From NCBI GenBank assembly GCA_900317055.1, contig ONFF01000003.1, positions 1 to 64,000 on the forward strand: a stretch of DNA of 64,000 nt, written 5' to 3'. The notes under the pieces were generated by a model that saw nothing but the letters and a program-made list of their open reading frames with translations, did not search any database and had not been told where the DNA came from. Of the stretch, positions 9,255 to 16,990 are shown one piece after another; the stretch's first letter is position 1, and every line of letters starts with the position of its first letter. The stretch comes from an uncultured Bacteroidales bacterium. Lineage in GTDB: Bacteria > Bacteroidota > Bacteroidia > Bacteroidales > F082. Both the position numbers and the translations under genes were made by a program.

Positions 9255-9581
9255 AACGACCTGTTTAACAGAGGCTTCCTCGTCGATGTGGGCAATGTGG
9301 GTGTCCGAGTAAAAACCGAGGATGGCAAGTGGCAGCGTGTGACCCTTGAAGTTGATTTCGTATGCAACCTCTGCTCACGCCGTTATTACCTCCAGTCAGC
9401 CTTCCGTATGCCCGTTGAGGAAAAAATGGAGCAGGAAAAGCGCTCATTGAAGCAGATAGGCGACGCTTTCAAGAAGATGGTGATCGTTGGAGAACGCATG
9501 AAGTTGCGTCGAGATGATTTCGGCATTGTTATGACTGGAATCTATGAATTCTTGTTCGATCCCAACATCATAGATGCATAA
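9255..9581 (+). pseudogene. 3' remnant of a DUF4143 P-loop ATPase gene
   Basis: The frame is open for 108 codons after an in-frame TAG at 9252-9254 and ends in TAA. The translation (NRGFLVDVGNV, VTLEVDFVCN, RRYYLQSAFRMP, EEKMEQEKRSLKQI, and the end GIYEFLFDPNIIDA) matches the C-terminal part of the AAA_14/DUF4143 ATPase family from memory. The Walker A half and the first part of DUF4143 are absent; the 85 bases upstream to the C10 gene encode nothing similar. An ATG at 9288 could start a short peptide, but a free-standing function is unlikely. It is most likely the scar of a deletion, with its 3' end next to the nuclease gene. Confidence 0.75.
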
Positions 9582-9610
9582 CTACCCAATAAAAGAGTGT
9601 AACTTGGAAA

Positions 9611-10657
9611 TCACGCTTTCTTCAGCAGAATGACATATACCGGGAAGTGGTCGCTGTAGCCACCCATCCAGACGCCGCTGCCAAAGGTGCGGAAGGGATA
9701 GCCGTTGTATTTACCGCCATGCTGCTTCAGGAACTCCTTGTTGTGTACTTTGGCATTCTTGAACTGGTAGGTGTCGTAGCCATTGGGCAGCAGGGCAGGG
9801 GTGAGGATCATTTGGTCGAGCACGCCAGGTGCATCGCGGTAGTAATTGGTACCATAGCCTTTCTTGTGCAGCTCATACATGGGGTTGAAAAACTCGCCGT
9901 CGCGCAGGTCTTTCATGTCGCCCGAGGCACGGAGATGGTTTGTCACGCTCTTGCTGTCAGGGTAGTCGTTGAAGTCGCCCATCATGATGATCTTGGCGTT
10001 TTGGTCTGCACGCATGATGCTGTCGGCGATGTGGCGGCATAGGTTGGCAGCGGCAATACGACCGGGCATGGAGCGTTTCTCGCCACCTGCTCGTGAAGGC
10101 CAGTGCATGACGATGAAGTGCATCATCTCACCATCGAAGAGGCCAGAGACGACCAACTGGTCGCGGGTGATGAATTCGGGGTCATTAGGAACGACGGTGC
10201 GGTATGACTTGCTGTTGGTCGGCTTGAAATATTTCGGGTTGTAGAGCAATCCCACATCCACGCCACGGCGGTCGGGCGAGTCGTAGTGCACCACTTGGTA
10301 GTTTCTATCCTTCAGTTCAGGTTGGGACACAAGGTCCTCCAACACGGTGCGGTTTTCCATCTCCGACATGCCGAGGACAGCTACACCATCGGGTGTGATG
10401 TCTGTGCCGATAGTTGAGATGGCGTATGCCATGTTATGAAGCTTGTTGAGGTATTTCTCGGTATTCCACTGGTTGGCACCCTGGGGCAAAAACTCCTCGT
10501 CGTTTTTGTTCGGGTCGTTGATGGTGTCAAAGAGGTTTTCCAGGTTATAGAAACCGACCAAACCGACCTTGTAGGCTTGTTGCTCTTGTGCTGAAATGTG
10601 GTTCATTCCAAGGCCGAACGCCAAAAGTGCCAATATGAAAACATAGTGCTTTTTCAT
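9611..10657 (-). CDS. Secreted endonuclease/exonuclease/phosphatase family protein
   Basis: The product has 348 residues. The start at 10657 gives a signal peptide (MKKHYVFILALLAFGLGMNHISA); the frame extends upstream but without signal character. EEP-superfamily motifs are in order: VGFYNLENLFDT near the N-terminus, the metal/catalytic MGDFNDYPD, and the C-terminal SDHFPVYV with the catalytic histidine. Members cleave phosphodiester or phosphate-ester bonds in nucleic acids or lipids using a divalent metal. The gene diverges from a TonB-dependent receptor gene that is followed by a DUF5689 lipoprotein, suggesting surface or periplasmic breakdown of nucleic acid or another phosphodiester before uptake. 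The substrate is inferred, not shown. Confidence 0.88.
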   Translation of the reverse strand: MKKHYVFILALLAFGLGMNHISAQEQQAYKVGLVGFYNLENLFDTINDPNKNDEEFLPQGANQWNTEKYLNKLHNMAYAISTIGTDITPDGVAVLGMSEMENRTVLEDLVSQPELKDRNYQVVHYDSPDRRGVDVGLLYNPKYFKPTNSKSYRTVVPNDPEFITRDQLVVSGLFDGEMMHFIVMHWPSRAGGEKRSMPGRIAAANLCRHIADSIMRADQNAKIIMMGDFNDYPDSKSVTNHLRASGDMKDLRDGEFFNPMYELHKKGYGTNYYRDAPGVLDQMILTPALLPNGYDTYQFKNAKVHNKEFLKQHGGKYNGYPFRTFGSGVWMGGYSDHFPVYVILLKKA

Positions 10658-10688
10658 GGTAAGAATGAAATTTGGGTTGATAACGCGG

Positions 10689-10696
10689 CAAAAGTA
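10689..10696 (-). promoter_or_regulatory. -7 element of the EEP nuclease gene
   Basis: The minus strand reads TACTTTTG (TAnnTTTG), 31 bases before the start codon. It faces away from the promoter at 10742, so the two genes share a compact divergent control region. Confidence 0.6.
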
Positions 10697-10741
10697 ACAA
10701 AAAAATCCATAATAAAACCACCGATGTAAAAGAACTTTTCC

Positions 10742-10749
10742 TACATTTG
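10742..10749 (+). promoter_or_regulatory. -7 element TACATTTG of the TonB-dependent receptor gene
   Basis: It matches TAnnTTTG and lies 47 bases before the ATG at 10797. Confidence 0.6.
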
Positions 10750-10796
10750 CCTGCTTATTGTAGGCAAAACCCAACGCAAATCATAACAAGTTCAAT

Positions 10797-13364
10797 ATGA
10801 AAAAAATACTACTTTTAGCGGTCGTAGCGATGCTGATGACGGGGGCGTATGCCCAAGTTATTGACACTGCCGACCTGAACAACAACGAAGTGCCGACGGT
10901 GATTCTGATGGATTCCGATTTCGAGGAGTCCTCCACCTCGGTCAATGATGCCTCGACTTTGCTGAACTCGTCACGCGATGTGTTCAACAGCATTGCGGCC
11001 TACAACTTCGGCTCGCTGCGCTATCGTGTGCGTGGCAACGACTCGAAGTACAGCGACGTGATGATTAACGGCATCCTGATGAACGACCCTGAGACGGGAC
11101 GTCCTGTCTTCAGCAATTGGGGCGGCCTCAACGACGCTTTCCGCAACTCAATCCTTGTCGAAGGTCTCGGCAAGACAGATGCTGGTTTTGGCAACCTCGG
11201 CGGCCTTACAGCCTTTTCGACGCGAGCCTCGCAGTACCGTAAGCAGATCTCGCTGAGTTATGCCCTCAGCAACCGTTCCTACAATCACCGCGTCATGGCC
11301 TCTATCGGCACTGGCGAGATAGGCGATGGTTGGTATGTGATGGCCGCAGCTTCTGGTCGCTATGCGGGCAAGGGCTATACCGAAGGCACATTCTATCAGG
11401 GCTATAGCTACTTCCTCTCCGTGGAGAAGAAGATCAACGACAAGCATAGCATCGACCTTACCATGTTCGGTGCACCGTCGCAACGTGGCGGCTCGGCTCC
11501 TGTGATTCAAGAGGCTTACGACCTTGTTGGCTCCAACTTCTATAATCCCAACTGGGGCTATCAGACCGTGGATGCCAGCGGCAAACAGGTCATCCGTAAC
11601 TCGCGTGTGAGCACCTATCATCAACCGTTTACACAACTCACTTGGTATTGGACACCCAACAAACGCACTGAGTTTAACACCTCGTTTTTCTACTTTGGCG
11701 GTCCTGGAGGCCAGACTTCACTCGAATGGGGTGAGGCTCCCGACCCGCGACCCGACTATTACAAGAACCTGCCGAGTTATTATGAAACCAATGCCCACAG
11801 CACGGCTGAAATCGAGGCCCAGTTTGAGGCTTGGCGTAACCGCGACCCCAAAGTCACCCAAATCGATTGGGATGCTCTCTACAATGCCAACCGCAACCAC
11901 CTCTTCACTGTTTACAATGCCAACGGCCAGGAAGGCAACACCATCACGGGCAATGCCTCCAAATACATCCTTGCCGAACGCCATTACGACAAGATGCAGA
12001 CAGGCAACGCTACCTACTTCAAGCATGAGTTCCAGCCTAACTTGATCATGACGGGCGGCTTTGCCGTGAGCGCATCAAGAACGCACTATTATGAAAAGGT
12101 GAATGATCTGCTTGGTGGCGATTATTACTTTGATATTAATAAGTATGCCGAGAACCTTGAAACTGATGAGTGCCAGACCAACTTGTTCAATCCTAACCAT
12201 GTGGCCAAGGTTGGCGACATCATCGGCTATAACTATTATGCTAATCGTAATTATGGCCGCATTTGGGATCAAATTGATTGGCTTGTCGGCAACTTCGACC
12301 TTTATTTGGGCTTGCAGGCCGAGTTTACGCAGATTTGGCGTGAAGGCCTTTGGAAGAGCGGTTCTTTCGCCGACAATTCATACGGCAAGGATCAAATGCA
12401 CAACTTCTTTGACCCCAGTGTGAAAGCTGGCGTGACCTATGCCATCAATGGCCGTAACCACATCGTGGCTAACATGGCCTATATGCTGCAGGCTCCACAG
12501 TTCAGAGACATCTATGTATCGCCCCGCACCCGTCAAACGATTGTGGAAGGCGACTTGAAGAGCGAACGCATCAATGCTTTCGACTTGAGTTACCTCTACC
12601 GTTCACCCATCTTCAAGTTCCGTTTGACAGGCTACTATTATACTTACCAGAACCTGATTTGGAATCGTAGTTTCTATTGCGAAAATGTATACCATAACAC
12701 GACGACTAGTGCTAACACCTACTCCAGTGAATTTGTCAATTTCATCATGACAGGTATCAACCAGAAGAGCCTTGGTATGGAACTGGGTGCAGAATATAAT
12801 GTTTCGCCGACTGTCACCTTGCAGGCTGTTGCCGCCAACGGCATCCATGTGTATCGCAACAATCCCATCTTCTCGGTTTATGACGACAACAATGCCACGG
12901 CTTATATCCAAAACAGTGTAGCTTACCTGAAAGACTACCATGTTTCCTCGGGTCCTGAGACGGTGGCCTCATTGGGCATCAAGTACAATTCGCCGAAATA
13001 TTGGTGGGTGAGCCTCAATGCTAACTATATGGCTAATATGTACTTCGATGTGAACCCCTATAACCATACCGAGGAAGGCATGCTGCACTACGCCCAAGGC
13101 GATATCCGTATTGAGGATGTGCTGAAACAGAGTCCTATGAAACCTGCCTTTACGCTCGACTTCTACGGAGGTTTCTCAAAGCGCTACAAAGGGTATTATT
13201 TCCTGTTCAACTTGAGCGTCAATAACTTGCTCAATAACAAGAGCACGATCCTTTACGGTTACGAGCAGCTTCGTGCCAACGCGAACAACCCCGATATGTT
13301 CCCGGACAAGTATTCGTATATGTACGGTTTGAATTATTACATTAGCTTGACAGTCAGAAAATGA
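10797..13364 (+). CDS. TonB-dependent outer-membrane receptor
   Basis: The product has 855 residues. A signal peptide (MKKILLLAVVAMLMTGAYA) precedes a plug domain (~60-150) with YRVRGNDSKYSDVMINGILMND and VEGLGKTDAGFGNLGG, typical of receptor plugs. The rest is a long Tyr/Asn/Phe-rich beta-barrel ending YYISLTVRK with alternating strand residues. The N-terminal carboxypeptidase-like domain of SusC proteins is not seen, so this is not a standard SusC. Such receptors import large or scarce substrates using TonB energy. It is followed, 98 bases on, by a DUF5689 lipoprotein gene and diverges from a secreted nuclease-fold gene, so the three probably act on one substrate, possibly nucleic acid or another phosphate source (inference). 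Confidence 0.9.
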   Translation: MKKILLLAVVAMLMTGAYAQVIDTADLNNNEVPTVILMDSDFEESSTSVNDASTLLNSSRDVFNSIAAYNFGSLRYRVRGNDSKYSDVMINGILMNDPETGRPVFSNWGGLNDAFRNSILVEGLGKTDAGFGNLGGLTAFSTRASQYRKQISLSYALSNRSYNHRVMASIGTGEIGDGWYVMAAASGRYAGKGYTEGTFYQGYSYFLSVEKKINDKHSIDLTMFGAPSQRGGSAPVIQEAYDLVGSNFYNPNWGYQTVDASGKQVIRNSRVSTYHQPFTQLTWYWTPNKRTEFNTSFFYFGGPGGQTSLEWGEAPDPRPDYYKNLPSYYETNAHSTAEIEAQFEAWRNRDPKVTQIDWDALYNANRNHLFTVYNANGQEGNTITGNASKYILAERHYDKMQTGNATYFKHEFQPNLIMTGGFAVSASRTHYYEKVNDLLGGDYYFDINKYAENLETDECQTNLFNPNHVAKVGDIIGYNYYANRNYGRIWDQIDWLVGNFDLYLGLQAEFTQIWREGLWKSGSFADNSYGKDQMHNFFDPSVKAGVTYAINGRNHIVANMAYMLQAPQFRDIYVSPRTRQTIVEGDLKSERINAFDLSYLYRSPIFKFRLTGYYYTYQNLIWNRSFYCENVYHNTTTSANTYSSEFVNFIMTGINQKSLGMELGAEYNVSPTVTLQAVAANGIHVYRNNPIFSVYDDNNATAYIQNSVAYLKDYHVSSGPETVASLGIKYNSPKYWWVSLNANYMANMYFDVNPYNHTEEGMLHYAQGDIRIEDVLKQSPMKPAFTLDFYGGFSKRYKGYYFLFNLSVNNLLNNKSTILYGYEQLRANANNPDMFPDKYSYMYGLNYYISLTVRK

Positions 13365-13425
13365 GCTGTCAGCCATCAGCTATCAGCCGTCAGCCAACTT
13401 GCTGAATGCTGATAGCTGAAAGCCA
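13364..13425. repeat. AGCTGTCAGCCATCAGC-type intergenic repeat
   Basis: Several degenerate 7-8-base units of the type CAGC(C/T)(A/G)TCAGC are followed by an inverted block (GCTGATAGCTGAAAGCC) that can pair with them. A second copy of this family lies at 58060-58140. It separates the receptor and lipoprotein genes and may shape their mRNA. Confidence 0.65.
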
Positions 13426-13462
13426 AACGATTCAACGATTAACAATTCAACATCAAATAAAA

Positions 13463-16138
13463 ATGAAAAACAAAGTATTAAACATCTTTACGCTGCTTGC
13501 CATGGTGGGCATGATGTTCACCGCCTGCAAGAAAGAGTATCCCGAACCGCCTATTCAGGACTTGCCTGTTGGTACGGTTTACACCATTGCTGACCTTCTT
13601 GAAATGGAATCGGGTACCGTATTTAACTATGATGCCTCGGTGTATGGCATTGTCACTGCCGACGAGCAGTCGGGCAACTTCTACAAGGCTGCCTTCATCC
13701 AAGACCGCGCCACAGGTGCTGCTCTTGAACTTCACCTCAATGCTGTTAGCGGACTTCGTATCGGTGACTCTATCCGTGTCTATCTGAAAGATGTCACCTA
13801 TTCGTTGTACAACAACTTGCCTCAGTTGACAGATTTCGAGGCCGACGGTCACATCATCATCTTGGCCAATTTGCCCAAAGAGAAGCATATTCAACCGGCC
13901 TTGACCACCATCGCCAACATCAACGCGGGACAACATCTGGCGGGTCTGGTGCGTTTGGAGAATGTGAGGTTTACGGAAAAGAACACCTTCGCCGATCCTT
14001 CTGGCTACGGTAACCGCACCTTGGCCGACCCCAGTGACTACTCACAGACCGTCATTGTGCGCACCAGCAATTATGCCAACTTTGCTAACGACTCGCTGCC
14101 GCAGGGTACAGGTAACTTGACCGCCATCGCAACTGTTTACGGAAACACTTGGCAACTCTACATCCGTTCGGCTCGTGAACTTGAGTTTGAAGGCTATGTC
14201 CCAGGCGAGGATTCTGGATTGCCTTATTATCAAGACTTTGCATCTTCGTTTGGAACCTACTCGACTTACGATGTGTTAGGTCCTCAGTCTTGGGAAATTG
14301 ACTACAACACGGCAAAGATGACGGGTTACGTCAACAGCACCAATAATGAAAATGAGGACTGGTTGATTTCGGCCAGGTTCTCCTTGGAGGGTGTCTCGCA
14401 GGCCAGCATGACCATGAAGTATATAGCTAGGTATTTCGCGAATCTGAACCAAGATGTTACAATCCAAGTTTCAAACGATTATGTTTCTGGTGATCCCAGA
14501 CAAGCTTCTTGGACTGAGTTGTCGGCCAATTTGAGCGAAGGCAGCAACTGGACCGATTTCAATTCAACCACAATCGACCTCTCGCAGTTTGCTGGACAGA
14601 AGATTTGTGTTGCTGTGAAGTATCTCTCAGACAATGTCAAAGCCGGAACCATCGAGGTGCAGAGTATCCTTATCCAAGAGGGCAGTGGTCCGACGCCTCC
14701 TCCTGGCCCGAATCCTGGTGGCGAAGTGCAGAATATGCCTTACACGCAGAGCTTTGCCAATGAGTTTGGCACATACATGACTTATGATGAATTGGGGCCT
14801 CAGTCTTGGGAGATTGACTATAACACGGCCAAGATGACGGGTTATGTCAACCCCAACTATTTTGCCAACGAGGACTGGCTCATCTCATCGCCGGTTTCCA
14901 TTACGGGTGTAAGTGATGCCAAGATGACCATGTCATACATTGGTCGTTACTTCAACAGCATCAATGAAGAAGTCACCATTTGGGCGTCAACCAATTATAC
15001 TTGGGGTAGCGACCCGAATATGGCCAGTTGGACGCCAGTTCCTGCTGTTTTGGTGGAAGGCAGCAACTGGAGCGATTTCATCACCGTTGAACTTTCGCTG
15101 ACAGAATATGTCGGCCAAACGATTACCGTAGCTGTGAAGTACACCTCCACCGACAGCAAGGCTGGCACGATGGAGATCCAAAGCATCACCATCGAAGAGG
15201 GTAGTGGTGTGACACCTCCTACGCCTCCCACTCCTGGACAAGGCGAAGGTAGCGGCACGGCCGACGACCCGTACAATGTGGCTGCCGGTATCGGCTTGCA
15301 GAGCGAAGAACCCATCGCATGGGTGCATGGCTATATCGTCGGTGCCGTGAAATCGGGATTGAGCTCGGTCACCAGCAATGCTGACATCAACTGGAGCGCC
15401 CCGTTCGACTTGGCCACCAATGTGGTTATTGCTGACGATGTCACCTGCCGTGAAATCAGTCAGTGCATCATCGTCAACCTGCCTGCTGGCAAGCCCCTCC
15501 GTACACAAGTCAATCTGATGGACAACCCTGACAACCTGGGCAAGCATCTGGCTGTGAACGGTAAGCTTCGCAAATATTTCAACCAAGCTGGTCTGCGCGA
15601 CAGCGGTGGTACCGAGAACGACTTTGTGTTGGAAGGTGGCGTAACGCCTCCTCCGTCGGGACAAGAGATTTTCTCTGAGTCCTTTGCTAGCGGTCAAGGT
15701 GAGTTCACCATTCAAGATACCTTCTTGCCACAAGAACTGTCCTATGTTTGGCAGCATGATTCCCAATACTCTTGCATGAAGGCCAGCGCCTATGTCGGTC
15801 AGGCCTACGCTGCTGAAAGCTGGCTGGTTTCTCCTGCCATTGACTTGTCGAATGTCAGCTCTGCTATGCTGAAGTTTGATCAAGCTGTAAATCACGCCTC
15901 ACCTAGTGGCGTCTTGTCGGTGATGGTTTCCGCCGATTATGCCGGTGAAGTCCTACAGTGCAATTGGATTGAACTGAACCTCAGCCAATGGCCTGCTGGC
16001 AACAACTGGACCTTCATCAATTCGACTGCCGACCTGAGCCAATTTGTGGGCCAAAGAGTGACCATTGCGTTCAAATACACAAGCAACACTAATGCTTCGG
16101 CCACCTGGGAGGTGAAAAACTTTGTGGTGGAGGAATAA
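13463..16138 (+). CDS. DUF5689 lipoprotein with repeated choice-of-anchor-J domains
   Basis: The product has 891 residues. The start at 13463 opens with a lipoprotein signal peptide whose lipobox Cys is in MMFTACKKE. Residues ~28-240 resemble DUF5689, an OB-fold-like domain of Bacteroidota surface lipoproteins. Two near-identical choice-of-anchor-J (jelly-roll) modules follow at ~250-410 and ~425-580, each with GPQSWEIDYNTAKMTGYVN and EDWLIS. Proline-rich linkers separate them from a DUF6359-like region (~596-730, GSGTADDPYNVA) and a third, more distant jelly-roll (~734-891, AAESWLVSP). It is probably surface exposed and partners the receptor encoded just upstream. A terminator follows. Confidence 0.85.
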   Translation: MKNKVLNIFTLLAMVGMMFTACKKEYPEPPIQDLPVGTVYTIADLLEMESGTVFNYDASVYGIVTADEQSGNFYKAAFIQDRATGAALELHLNAVSGLRIGDSIRVYLKDVTYSLYNNLPQLTDFEADGHIIILANLPKEKHIQPALTTIANINAGQHLAGLVRLENVRFTEKNTFADPSGYGNRTLADPSDYSQTVIVRTSNYANFANDSLPQGTGNLTAIATVYGNTWQLYIRSARELEFEGYVPGEDSGLPYYQDFASSFGTYSTYDVLGPQSWEIDYNTAKMTGYVNSTNNENEDWLISARFSLEGVSQASMTMKYIARYFANLNQDVTIQVSNDYVSGDPRQASWTELSANLSEGSNWTDFNSTTIDLSQFAGQKICVAVKYLSDNVKAGTIEVQSILIQEGSGPTPPPGPNPGGEVQNMPYTQSFANEFGTYMTYDELGPQSWEIDYNTAKMTGYVNPNYFANEDWLISSPVSITGVSDAKMTMSYIGRYFNSINEEVTIWASTNYTWGSDPNMASWTPVPAVLVEGSNWSDFITVELSLTEYVGQTITVAVKYTSTDSKAGTMEIQSITIEEGSGVTPPTPPTPGQGEGSGTADDPYNVAAGIGLQSEEPIAWVHGYIVGAVKSGLSSVTSNADINWSAPFDLATNVVIADDVTCREISQCIIVNLPAGKPLRTQVNLMDNPDNLGKHLAVNGKLRKYFNQAGLRDSGGTENDFVLEGGVTPPPSGQEIFSESFASGQGEFTIQDTFLPQELSYVWQHDSQYSCMKASAYVGQAYAAESWLVSPAIDLSNVSSAMLKFDQAVNHASPSGVLSVMVSADYAGEVLQCNWIELNLSQWPAGNNWTFINSTADLSQFVGQRVTIAFKYTSNTNASATWEVKNFVVEE

Positions 16139-16159
16139 GGTATTTATAAAACACAATCG

Positions 16160-16187
16160 AAAAGCCTGCTTCGGCAGGCTTTTTTTG
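16160..16187 (+). terminator. Rho-independent terminator after the DUF5689 lipoprotein gene
   Basis: AAAGCCTGC, a TTCG loop, GCAGGCTTT and then a T-run. It starts 22 bases after the stop codon. Confidence 0.92.
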
Positions 16188-16218
16188 TTTGATTCGCTTC
16201 TAGTTTGCAATTTTCCCC

Positions 16219-16226
16219 TATCTTTG
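16219..16226 (+). promoter_or_regulatory. -7 element TATCTTTG of the glycosyltransferase-pyrC unit
   Basis: It matches TAnnTTTG and lies 26 bases before the ATG at 16253, just after a terminator. Confidence 0.6.
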
Positions 16227-16252
16227 CGCGTTGTAAGGTAAATGAATTTGAT

Positions 16253-16990
16253 ATGTCAGAGAATTTGGTCATCATTCCCACTTATAAGGAGAAGGAAAAC
16301 ATCGAGAAGATTATCCGTTATGTGTTTAATCTGCCGATGGCCTTCGATATCCTTATCATTGACGACAACAGCCCCGACGGCACCGCCGACATCGTGAAAA
16401 CACTGATGACGGAATTCAGCGACCGCTTGTTCATGATTCAGCGGGCAGGAAAGTTGGGTCTAGGTACAGCTTACATCACTGGCTTCAAGTGGGCCTTGGA
16501 ACGCGACTATCAGTATGTTTTCGAGATGGATGCCGACTTCTCCCATAATCCCGATGACTTGGAGAGATTGCACGATGCCTGCGCAAATGGTGCTGACCTC
16601 TCGGTGGGCTCACGCTATAAGACGGGTGTCAATGTGGTCAACTGGCCGATGGGGCGCGTATTGATGTCATATTACGCTTCGGCATATGTGCGTTTCGTCA
16701 CTCGCATGCAGGTGCGCGACACCACGGCAGGTTTTGTGTGCTACACACGCAAGGTGCTTGAGACCATTGATTTGGATAGGATCAAGTTCGTGGGTTATGC
16801 CTTCCAAATCGAGATGAAATACACCGCATGGAAACTCGGCTTCAAGATTGAGGAGGTGCCGATTATCTTTACTGACCGCCGCGAAGGACAGTCGAAGATG
16901 AGCAAAGGCATCTTCCGCGAGGCTGTGTTTGGCGTCATCAACCTGCGTTGGAGAGGCATGACAGGTAAGATTAAACCAAGGAAAAGCTAA
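16253..16990 (+). CDS. Polyprenol-phosphate mannose synthase-like GT2 glycosyltransferase
   Basis: The product has 245 residues. The start at 16253 gives MSENLVIIPTYKEKENI, the usual N-terminus of the family. GT2 features are clear: nucleotide-binding IPTYKEKENI, DDNSPDGTADIV, GLGTAYITGFKWAL, the metal-binding EMDADFSHNP and the VGSRY segment. There is no C-terminal membrane domain, so it resembles the soluble Dpm1 class that moves mannose from GDP-mannose to a polyprenyl phosphate at the inner face of the membrane. Mannosyl-lipid donors of this kind feed protein O-glycosylation in Bacteroidota; the sugar here is inferred. The stop overlaps the pyrC start by one base (TAATG). Confidence 0.87.
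   Translation: MSENLVIIPTYKEKENIEKIIRYVFNLPMAFDILIIDDNSPDGTADIVKTLMTEFSDRLFMIQRAGKLGLGTAYITGFKWALERDYQYVFEMDADFSHNPDDLERLHDACANGADLSVGSRYKTGVNVVNWPMGRVLMSYYASAYVRFVTRMQVRDTTAGFVCYTRKVLETIDLDRIKFVGYAFQIEMKYTAWKLGFKIEEVPIIFTDRREGQSKMSKGIFREAVFGVINLRWRGMTGKIKPRKS

Noticed and set aside
9288-9581. Independent 97-residue gene
   Set aside because: The same frame matches the C-terminal part of DUF4143 ATPases and stays open upstream of the ATG, so it is better read as a gene remnant.
14987-15895. Open frame of about 302 codons opposite the DUF5689 lipoprotein gene
   Set aside because: The sense strand encodes repeated jelly-roll domains; the antisense product has no fold signal.
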